A stretch of DNA of 64,000 nt from Dipteris shenzhenensis (lineage: Eukaryota > Polypodiophyta > Polypodiopsida > Gleicheniales), in the NCBI GenBank assembly GCA_047967505.1, contig CM106540.1, one strand, 5' to 3'. How positions within the stretch are numbered: position 1 is the first letter of the stretch; each line of letters starts with the position of its first letter. Of this stretch, positions 54,195-62,602 are shown in pieces. The position numbers and the translations under genes are program-made. The notes beneath the pieces are model-generated. The model ran no database searches. It saw only the letters and a program-made list of their open reading frames with translations, and was not told where the DNA came from.

Positions 54195-56474
54195 GTGGTC
54201 CAAAGTGATAGCTCCGAAGAAGATTCAGTGCATGTCCAAGCAGAACAAATGCCACCCCAGTCACAGCCGGCCTGCACAACTGTTAACAAGGCCCAATCAT
54301 TGGAACTTGTCTGGCCACCCACCTCGACTTATGCTCTTTCCCAGGAAGCAACATCTTACTTAGAGCAACGGGGTCTAGGCAATTTGCATGAGAGCCTCAA
54401 ATCCTTGGAGGACAGTCCTATCATGACCACCTACATCAAGGACTTTCTCCACTCTTACTACTCCAGCAATGCAACGGATGGCAAGTACGGTACAATCACT
54501 GTACAGCAAAGCCCACTGAACATTATCCTCGACAGTACAATCATTCAAAGGGCTTTCTCTCTGCCAAAGCAAGGTGGCGAATACCCTAAAAGGTCTGCGG
54601 ATGCAAAGTTTATCGAAGTACAGTCTCTCCTCACCAAGGGTACCCTGATCCATAGAGATGGCATCTTGCTTCGCACAATCCTTGACCCTCGCCTCAAGGA
54701 AGCAGCACAATTTCTATCCACCATCCTGGGCATAAAGAATGGCAAGGAATGCTTCCTTCCACTCCGCACATTTGTTTTGCTGAGTAGGAAGCTCAAACAA
54801 GATTGGGTCCAACACTTCGTCATTTTCTTTACCAAAAAACTCGATGGTTCTTCAGGCCAGAAATGTAAAATTCCGCACTTATTGGCTATCATCATCAAAA
54901 AAGAACTACAAGAAAGAGAAATGACTCTGCCCCAGTCTCCAAAGCCAATTGAGGAGTTGGACATACCCTTCTCACCAGTATGGGAGCCATCATCAACTGC
55001 TCCAGCTATCACATTGATAAGTACAGATGCCTTAACAGAAGTACCTATTCTGGAAAGTAGGATTGCAGAATTGCCCCAGGAAATGCTTCATCTCGGTGCA
55101 CAACTGCAACCACTAAGTCTCCCCCAACAGCACCAACTCAAGCTCGAGACAAGGTTGGCACCCGAACCTGAGAAACGATCAGCACCAGAGCTTGAGACCA
55201 CATCAGCACTCGAACCGCCCATCGACGTCATGCCAGTCGATGAGCCCCAAGGAGAGCTCGTGCCAGATCAGCAGTATGACTATTGTCCACAAGGGAGTGA
55301 AATGCCATTGGAACAACCTCCCCCAAGCACTACAGAACCCTCGGGATGGCTACATGGGCACCACTTGTATCAGCAATATCACCAGACCTCATCACCATCT
55401 GTCATTCTCCATCATCAAGCTAGCCAAATGATCCAAATGTCAGAACTCTTCACTAGCTTGGCTAAGGAAGCATATGCAAGAGAATTGGAAAGGCAGATGG
55501 CATCAGAAATCGAAGACCAATTCCAGGCAATCGCCATAGAGGTCAAGGCACTTCGGGCACAGATAGATGAGAAGGAGGTAGAAGAAGTGCGCATGAACCA
55601 GGCTCTCCAAGCTCAAGAGAGCCCGCCATCACCTCCGACACTTCTGGTGCTGCCATCAGCAGAAAATGATGCAGTATTTGATTTTGAATATCAGGATCCG
55701 GATAATCCAATTCGTACACCCATGCCAAGTTCCAATGATGGGTATGACTTTGATGAAATACCACTTCCCAGTAACCCCATCAAGGAATTTTGGAGCAAAT
55801 ATCCTGATATGAAAACTCGCGGTGGATGGACCCTGGGTAACTTTCCTACCAACCTTCGTCAGCACCAAATAAGTGAAGGTTGGATTAGCAAATTGGATCC
55901 ACAACCTGATTGGCGCCACCCCAAGCTCTTTGATGTAAGCTTCTTAAAGGAGTACTTACGGGCACCTCCATGTCTCAGAACCCATCCCAAGTTCTATGCA
56001 ATTCCACGGCATAAAAGATGGGAAGCCAACATACACACTTTGGCTGAAGATCGAGTCATTAATTGGCCAATGATCGAACCCTACTCTGGTGTAGAATGGA
56101 CTATCCAAGGCACCATGATCCGAGCACTTCAGCAGCATGAACAAACAATGCGCGGCAACATTGATCACTTCCTTTGCCAAAGTGCCATATTCTGCAAAAC
56201 ATTAGCATTAATTCTGGAGGTCCCATGTTACCTTGATTCCCATTTGCCTCCACTCAGCTTTAATCCCAATGAACGGATTGATGCTCAGATTACAAGCCGA
56301 CTATACCAAAGAGTGATCTTCTTGGAGGCACGCCACATATCTCTGTTCGAGCAAATGGTGGATACAGGCTACCTGGAAACTGTGCAAAAATTGTATGGTG
56401 CTAAGGCTCTACAGCAGGACCGACTGGCACGACACAAGTTCCACAGCCACTGGACTAAAAACATGGCAACCTAG
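54195..56474 (+). CDS. gypsy ORF3, unknown function (759 codons)
   Basis: A long intact plus-strand frame between integrase and the 3' LTR. N-terminal part: acidic MVQSDSSEEDSVHVQAEQ, then a globular region (LGNLHESLKSLEDSPIMTTY, RDGILLRTILDPRLKEAAQF, CFLPLRTFVLLSRKLKQDW). Middle: proline/glutamine/glutamate-rich linker with DEPQGELVPDQQYDY. Then a helical stretch (QASQMIQMSELFTSLAKEAY, ALRAQIDEKEVEEVRMNQAL) that breaks off where the minus copy continues into a long coiled coil, an in-frame loss of about 1.3 kb. C-terminal part: EFWSKYPDMKTRGGWTLGNF, IPRHKRWEANIHTLAEDRVI, LYQRVIFLEARHISLFEQMV. There is no signal peptide or enzyme motif. An additional ORF at this place is known for Athila/Tat-type elements, where its role is uncertain. 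Confidence 0.8.
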   Translation: MVQSDSSEEDSVHVQAEQMPPQSQPACTTVNKAQSLELVWPPTSTYALSQEATSYLEQRGLGNLHESLKSLEDSPIMTTYIKDFLHSYYSSNATDGKYGTITVQQSPLNIILDSTIIQRAFSLPKQGGEYPKRSADAKFIEVQSLLTKGTLIHRDGILLRTILDPRLKEAAQFLSTILGIKNGKECFLPLRTFVLLSRKLKQDWVQHFVIFFTKKLDGSSGQKCKIPHLLAIIIKKELQEREMTLPQSPKPIEELDIPFSPVWEPSSTAPAITLISTDALTEVPILESRIAELPQEMLHLGAQLQPLSLPQQHQLKLETRLAPEPEKRSAPELETTSALEPPIDVMPVDEPQGELVPDQQYDYCPQGSEMPLEQPPPSTTEPSGWLHGHHLYQQYHQTSSPSVILHHQASQMIQMSELFTSLAKEAYARELERQMASEIEDQFQAIAIEVKALRAQIDEKEVEEVRMNQALQAQESPPSPPTLLVLPSAENDAVFDFEYQDPDNPIRTPMPSSNDGYDFDEIPLPSNPIKEFWSKYPDMKTRGGWTLGNFPTNLRQHQISEGWISKLDPQPDWRHPKLFDVSFLKEYLRAPPCLRTHPKFYAIPRHKRWEANIHTLAEDRVINWPMIEPYSGVEWTIQGTMIRALQQHEQTMRGNIDHFLCQSAIFCKTLALILEVPCYLDSHLPPLSFNPNERIDAQITSRLYQRVIFLEARHISLFEQMVDTGYLETVQKLYGAKALQQDRLARHKFHSHWTKNMAT

Positions 56475-56514
56475 GTACGTGATCGCAATAAGCCATAACC
56501 CGAGGATGGGTAAT

Positions 56515-56532
56515 AAAATGGATCCGGGGGTA
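56515..56532 (+). other. Polypurine tract of gypsy plus copy
   Basis: AAATGGATCCGGGGGTA directly before the 3' LTR, the plus-strand primer. The minus copy has the same element reading GGATCCAGGAGTA at 41115-41127. Confidence 0.8.
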
Positions 56533-57696
56533 TGTTGACTCTGTGCCAACATGAACTTATGAAGAAAGAGAAGGTGTTACAACTTCTAGACACAACTTTA
56601 TGTTACGACTTTGTGTAACAACTTTGTGTTGCAAGTTTGTGTTACAAGTTTATGTTACGACTTTGTGTAACAACTTTGTGTTACATCTTCTACATGAAGA
56701 GAGAGAATGTGTTACGACTTTGTGACACAACTTTGTGTTACAACTTTGTGATACAACTTTGTGTTACAACTTTGTGATACGACTTTGTGTTACATGCAGA
56801 GAGAGAAGCTCTCCAACTTGTATAAATACCCCATAATGGAATGAAGCCCACACTCTTGGGGCATTGTGTTGAGTCTACATTGGTATTCCAAGCATTTGTC
56901 TCAAGTGTCCATGCTTCCTTGCACTGCACGTCCAAAAGCATGTCCTAACCTTGCAACCCTTCTCCCCTCTCCTCCAACCCTGCAACCCACCCTCTCCCTC
57001 TCCTCCTCCCTCCTCCCTCCTCCTCCTCCTCCTCCTCCTCCCTCCTCCTCCTCCTCCTCCCTCCTCCTCCCCCTCCTCCTCCTCCCTCCTCCTCCTCCTC
57101 CTCTCTCCTCCCTCTCCCTCCTCCTCTTCCCTCCTCCTCCTTCCTCCTCTCTCTCTTCCTTCACCCATGCTCTTACACCTTCTTCCTCTCCCACTCCTAT
57201 GCTTTCTTAAACCCTTAAACTCCATGATCTACGAGGGAGACGAGTTCTCCATCATGTACTCTACTCTGAACCTTGGACCCTCCTTCTAACCCTGGACTCC
57301 TTCTAAACCTTGGAACCTCCTTCTAAACCCTGGAACTCTTTCTAACCTTGAACTCTTTCTAAACCCTGGATCCTCCTTCTGAACCCTTGAACTCTTTCTA
57401 AACATTGGAACCTCCTTCTGAACCCTTAAACTCCTCCTAAACCCTACAACCCCCAATGAAGGCGAAAGCCTTCATTACCCCAACAACAATGGTTTACGTG
57501 CCTTTTACACATACTTGCATTTTGTTTGCTTACCACACTTAAGCCTACGTCTCTCACCGGAACACGACTCGAGGTCCTAAGCTACACTTATACTACAATG
57601 ACAATTCCAATATATCTGTAGGTGACAAAAAGCCTCGGAACCCTGCAACATAGAATACCCAGCTCTTCCTACGAAAGCAGTAGGAAAGAGCAAACA
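56533..57696 (+). repeat. 3' LTR of gypsy plus copy
   Basis: 1,164 bp, TGTTGACTCTGTGCC...GCAAACA. It differs from the 5' LTR by loss of one 13-bp unit near 56580 and a few substitutions that I noticed (for example at 56658, 57207, 57354, 57370, 57413-57414 and 57420). It is followed by TT and then by a full tRNA-Asp copy instead of a target duplication. Confidence 0.93.
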
Positions 57697-57701
57697 TTTG
57701 G

Positions 57702-57773
57702 CGCCGTTGCCGGGGATCGAACCCGGGTCACCCGCGTGACAGGCGGGTATACTCACCACTATACTACAACGAT
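57702..57773 (-). tRNA. tRNA-Asp(GUC) copy carrying CCA, joined to the LTR
   Basis: The minus strand folds as a complete tRNA. Acceptor stem 57767-57773 with 57703-57709 (six of seven pairs; the first base is A where G is expected), a D-arm, anticodon stem 57731-57735 with 57743-57747, anticodon GTC at 57738-57740, T-arm 57710-57714 with 57722-57726 and the TTCGATC loop. The A and B boxes (TAGTATAGTGG, GGTTCGATCC) look intact. The discriminator G is at 57702 and CCA follows at 57701-57699. Nuclear tRNA genes in plants do not encode CCA, so this came from a mature tRNA. Its position, two bases (TT) beyond the LTR exactly as the primer site is placed, identifies it as the element's reverse-transcription primer copied to full length. 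Confidence 0.92.
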
Positions 57774-58145
57774 TAGCATGCCGGTATGACCTTTCTGTGT
57801 GTGTGTGGGGGAGAGAGATATTTTTTTATACATCCTTTGAGAGTGTGGAATGAAAGTGTGTGGTAGAATTATTCATGCAATCATCTAAGTGTCTAAGCGA
57901 AAGCGTGTGAGTGCACGTGACCTAGTAGCTAGGTAGGGACTAACTATATGCTTTTTTGCTGGGATTTTCATAGGGCATTCATCACTTCTGAGCCCTAGGT
58001 AAAATCGATTGATGCTACCTATATGTGCGAAGACATACATATGCAAGTGAGTGCTCGTGATACAATCTAATCCTAACTAAGGAAGACTTGGTTTCCCAAA
58101 TCTTTGTTTTTGTTGAGGATGGCTTGCATGTTGATGTAGTAGTGC
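57774..58145 (-). mobile_element. Inverted fragment of gypsy integrase-ORF3 spacer
   Basis: The complement of this stretch matches 60165-60545 almost throughout: the end of integrase (CTACTAC...), ATAAAGATTTGGGAAACC, GATTGTATCACGAGCACTCA, the CTAGCTACTAGGTCACGTG block and GAAAGGTCATAC(c)GGCATGC. It abuts the tRNA 5' end at about 57771-57774. On the other side it changes abruptly, near 58145-58150, into plus-strand RT sequence. It probably continues the minus-strand gypsy copy that the young element interrupted. Confidence 0.85.
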
Positions 58146-60239
58146 CTGAGTATGGCATCTACCTAAATCCAACAAAATGCCAGTTCATGGTCACCCACAG
58201 AGTTGTTTTGGGACACATCGTCTCTCAACATGGGATTGCAACTGACATGGACAAAATCAAAATCATCATGGAATTGCCTCCTCCTACAAATTCCAAAGGT
58301 GTACAGGTCTTTATGAGACATGTCGACTATTATAGAAGATTTATATTGCGGTATGTCATGACAGCTAGACCACTTTACAAATTATTAGTGGAATTCTTAT
58401 GGACAGAAGAGTGCGACCTTGGAAGCCTTTGAGCTATTAAAGTGGCACCTAATCGCAGCACCCATCCTTATATCTCCCAATTGGGATATTGATTTTCATG
58501 TTCATACTAATGGATCCAAGTATGCAATTGGGAGTGTGCTTTGTCAACTTGGTGAACATAAGAAGGACTACCCATTCTACTTCACCAGTCGACAACTCAA
58601 TGATGCAGAGATCAACTATACCACCACAGAAAGAGAAGCCCTAGCAATGGTGTATAGTGTAAAGAAATTTCAGCACTATCTACTAGCAAATGATTTTGTC
58701 TTCTACACCGACCATCAAGCATTGCTTATCTTGTGAGCCGTCCATATACAATAGGAAGAATAACCAAATGAATCCTCTTGCTTCAAGAATTCAACTTCAA
58801 AATAGTGGTCCGCAAAGGTGCCCAACACTACATTGCCAAAATCACATGTCTCGTGTCAAGTCGGGAGAAGAAGCCACTAGAGTAGAAGATGACTTACCAG
58901 ATGCCACACTATTTCAAATAGATGTTGTTCCAGAGTGGTGTGGAGATATCATTGGGTACTTAATGAAAGGAAGACCACCCCTTGAAATGAAAGCAGTAGA
59001 TGCCAGAAAACTAATTCTAAAGGTTCCACCCTATCAACTCATTGCAGGACAACTGTACAAGATGGGCAAGGACCAAATATTAAGAAGATGTGTAATGCCT
59101 CATGAGATCATGCCAATCCTATGTGAAGTCCATGAAGGAATTGTAGGAGGACACTTCCAAGGGGAAGCCACGGCAAGAAAAGTTCTCCTCGCAGAAGGCT
59201 ATTGGTGGCCAACATTGTGGGCAGATGCCTATGAATATGTAAAAGGCTATGATGTATGCCAACAGACTACTAAACCACAACACAAAGACTTCAATCTCCT
59301 AACAACAGTTGTTGCACAAAAACCATTTGAAAAATGGGGGATTGACTATGTGGGTCCCATCCATCCAGTAGCAAAAGGAACACAAGCACACTACATCATT
59401 GTGGCCACTGATTACTTTACAAAATGGAATCAAGTTAAAGTAGTCAGAAAGATGCCAGAAGCACAGCAAGATTCTTATACGAAAATGTGATCACCCGATT
59501 CAGATGCCCCATTGAAATTGTGTTGGATAGAGGCACACATTTTGTCAATGAGGTAATCCAAGAACTCTTGTCTAGCTTTATGGTAATCTATCGAAAAAGC
59601 ACACCCTACTACCCCTAAGGGAATGGACAGCAGGCCGAATCCACCAACAAAGAAATATGCATTATCCTGACCAAGGTAGTAGAACCACATAGTTCTGATT
59701 GGGCAGAGAAACTGAATGTAGCCTTATGGGCATACAGAACCACACTCAAGGTCAATACAGGGAACACACATTTTCAATTAGTGTATGGCCTTGAAGCTGT
59801 GGTCCCACTAGAATTTGTAATACCAAGCCTACGCATAGCAATACAGGAACACATGGGAGACCATGAATCCTTGAAAGAAAGACTCTATCATTCGGAGAAG
59901 CATACAGAGACAAGACTAGTCACCTACCATACCATGACAACAGAAAAACTTAGAAGAAAGACATGGTTTGATAGAAATCTTAAAGCTAAAGACATCAAGG
60001 AAGGTGACTTGGTCCTGTTATACAATGCCAAAGTACACAAGGGGAAATTGAAGTATCTAGGTCAAGGACCCTATCGAATAAGAAAAATGAATCCCATCGA
60101 AGCTGTGCTACTAGAAACATTGGATGGAGTCCAATTCAACACAACAATAAATGGGAGCCGACTGAAGCGCTACTACTTCAATACGCAAGTCATCCCCGAC
60201 AGAAATAAAGATTTGGGAAACCAAGTCTTCCTTAGTTAG
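58146..60239 (+). pseudogene. pol: Truncated gypsy pol (RT end, RNase H, integrase)
   Basis: Begins inside RT after the catalytic box (YGIYLNPTKCQFMVTHRVVL) and runs through RNase H (DFHVHTNGSKYAIGSVLC, where the first catalytic Asp has become Asn; TTTEREALAMVYSV; YTDHQALLIL) and integrase (CHV-type finger with GYDVCQQTTK, IDYVGPIHPVAKGTQAHYII, LDRGTHFVNEVIQEL, GNGQQAESTNK). The end of integrase is complete at 60236-60239 (DLGNQVFLS then TAG), which gives the true C-terminus missing from the young copy. Frames are broken near 58420, 58735, 58840, 59490 and 59618. The 5' part of the element is absent. Confidence 0.87.
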
Positions 60240-60620
60240 GATTAGATTGTATCACGAGCACTCACTTGCATATGTACGTCTTCACACATATAGGTAGCAT
60301 CAATCGATTTTAACCTAGGGCTCAAAAGTGATGCCTGAGTTCTAGCTGCCCTATGAAATCCCATCAACAAAAAAAAAGCATATAGTTAGTCCCTACCTAG
60401 CTACTAGGTCACGTGCACTCACACGCTTTCGCTTAGACACATAGATGATTGCATGAATAATTGTGCCATACACTTTCATTCCATAGTCTAAAAGCATGTA
60501 TAAAAATAAGATCTCTCACAAACACACAGAAAGGTCATACCTACATGCCAACCAATCTAATGATCACTAGTACACCACATGCACATAGATGCAGGTTCAG
60601 AAAAGATGCCGCCACTAAAC
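60240..60620 (+). mobile_element. gypsy integrase-ORF3 spacer, direct copy
   Basis: Non-coding continuation of the truncated element, the inverted partner of 57774-58100. It contains GTATCACGAGCACTCACTTG, AGTCCCTACCTAGCTACTAGG and GAAAGGTCATAC. Similarity to the young copy resumes at about 60470 (CACTTTCATTCCA) and ends at GATGCCGCCACTAAA (~60619), before ORF3 would begin. The young copy lacks most of this spacer (a gap of ~360 bp at 53936/53937). Confidence 0.82.
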
Positions 60621-60982
60621 CTCAAGCTAGTGGTAGTGGGCACCCATGCCATTACATCACTAAAGATGTGGCATTTAAAATTCAAAGTTTTTTTCAATGT
60701 TAAGAATTTTCTATATTTTTGTTCTTTTCATGTATAAATTAGATAGTCAAGCCCAACAGCAAAGCAATAGTTAAAGAAGACTAGTCAAAACTACCGAGAG
60801 CACTAGTGTCACAACATCACAAAAAACCCTTCATAGGGGTACTAAAGTCAACACTAATCTTGAGTCGCGTGCATAATCATTGCATCAAATCAATTGACTA
60901 AACCATTACTCTTGGTAAATATGACTCTTTCCTTTGTGAACCATATGAAAGTAACACTTGGGCCTAAATAATCTACAAAATT
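60621..60982. other. No recognisable gene
   Basis: AT-rich sequence between the gypsy fragment and copia C. No ORF, RNA gene or repeat supported. Confidence 0.5.
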
Positions 60983-61152
60983 TGTGGGGGTTAAAGGTCA
61001 CTGTGCCTTTACCTCGGTTATGTACAATACTCAAACACATATATAAATGAATGAAAAAGATGATTAGGGTGTTTTGCACCCACCAAAACTTGTGTGGCTC
61101 TCTGTTTCTCTCTCTCCCTCTTCCGTTCTTGCTTCCGTTGAGAGCACTTTTA
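60983..61152 (+). repeat. 5' LTR of copia C
   Basis: Begins TGTGGGGGTTAAAGG like element A. Similarity is clear through ATTAGGGTGTTTTGCACCCAC and CAAAACTTGTGT, after which the last ~55 bp diverge (CTCTCTGTTTCTCTCTCTCC). The exact end before the primer site is uncertain, since no clean CA terminus is visible. Confidence 0.8.
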
Positions 61153-61154
61153 AC

Positions 61155-62602
61155 TAGTATCAGAGCCCGGGTGATCTAGCTAAGCATGCATGAATGCCTG
61201 GAAGCTCAACAACTCTGTGGGAGGAGGGAAAAGCTCTGTGGGAAGCTTTGTGGTGACTTTACTTACATCCGAGTGTGCAGATACCTTGGAGAAAAATTTG
61301 TAAAAGTCACTTTGGTTTTGCGAAGTGGTTTTGAGAGCCTGTTAAGTATTTCAAAGAAAAAGTCGTTTTTTGAGCTTTTCCCTATTCCATTCGATGACAG
61401 AGACTCCATATTGACTTGTAGAGGCAACTATTGCTTGCTTTTGATGTCCACTTCACTTCAGGAGCTTGGAAACACCTTCATTCTTGAATCTGGGATCATT
61501 TCATTGGATTTCTAACTCACTGTGTCAGTTTCTACGTTTTTCTGCCCAGGTATTGGAACTCAAGTTTGGAGCAACCATTTGTAGATCTGTCAGTTCCGAT
61601 GGACTCAAGAGTCCTAAAACTTCTATGTTGCTCATCATTCGCACTCTGGTGGAGTTTACATATAGCTCTATTTCCAAAAACGTTTTTCAGTCCGTGTATT
61701 GGACCCAGTAATTGAGACCACGGTTTCCAAAACCATCTATCCCATTGCATTTTGGACGCCCAAAAACCTCTACTTGTCAGTTCTTGTGCGATTCGATGGA
61801 GGATTCTCATATTTATATATCTCTGTGTATTCGATTTCATCTCTCTATTATGCATTTTTCATTCTAAGGTTTTGAAACCTTAGATTTATGCCACATGTCA
61901 GTGGATAAGTGTTGACTCCCATTTCTCACTCATCGGTTGGGATTTTGGAGTTCTGACAGAAGAGAGATATTTGCAGATTTTTTGCTGAGTCCGATTATGC
62001 AATGGCACCCATGTTTTGAGGCATCTCAGGTTCTATTTTCAGTAGCGGTCATTACCGTGGGACCATGATTTCTTGAGCATACCTTATGCAGATCACTTTG
62101 GTTGCAGTTTGAGCAATGTGCGCTCATTCATGGTGTGCATTGGGTTGCAATGGATGATTTATAGGCCATTTGGATGCATTGCAGTCCTTATTGGATGCAC
62201 TGATAGGCCCAAATTGCCTTGTGGGATGCTATTTTTATGGACGCTTTGCACATGGATGCTATTTTATGCTGAGGGACAGCTTTGATACATTGCACGTGAT
62301 GCACTGATAGTGCTATGCTCGCTTGGATGAGATATTATTTATGCATATGCCAGTGGACAGTGTTTATGCTTGAGTCATTTGGCACTTATTGGCATTTTGG
62401 ATTGCCATTGCAATTGGCATTTTCTTTTGGGCTAGATTTGCTCATATGGATGCATAGTATATGCACATGAGTCAGATGCTTTGAGACATGAGATTTGGTG
62501 ATATTTCACTCTATTGTGGCATACACATTTGGGTGCACCTGGTATTTGGTGTGATTCTCTCTTATAGGCACTAGCATTTGGGATTTTTGCTTCATTTGCA
62601 TC
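61155..62602 (+). other. Primer site and leader of copia C
   Basis: TAGTATCAGAGC (61155-61166) is the iMet-type primer site with one change. The following ~1.44 kb is non-coding. Its second half (from about 61920) is collinear with the leader of element A (from about 4950), including GAGAGATATTTGCAGAT and GGATGCATTGC-type text. Confidence 0.75.

Larger units (their letters stand above)
44003..57696 (+). mobile_element. Ty3/gypsy LTR retrotransposon, plus copy (young, nearly complete)
   Basis: 13.7 kb. 5' LTR 44003-45178, tRNA-Asp primer site 45181-45198, C-rich leader, gag (47660-49250), protease (49415-50248), RT-RNase H-integrase (50249-53900), ORF3 (54195-56474), purine tract, 3' LTR 56533-57696. 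Integrase after RT marks it as gypsy; tRNA-Asp priming, RT/RNase H sequence and the extra ORF suggest the Athila/Tat (OTA) group. The LTRs differ by only a handful of substitutions and one lost 13-bp repeat, so insertion is recent. No target duplication is found: the left flank is CTCCT, and the right side continues into a tRNA copy. It lies inside the minus-strand copy of its own family. Confidence 0.93.

Noticed and set aside
57702-57773. Ordinary nuclear tRNA-Asp gene
   Set aside because: It carries CCA and sits two bases from the LTR exactly like the primer site; nuclear tRNA genes lack CCA and such placement by chance is unlikely. It could still be transcribed, since its A and B boxes look intact.
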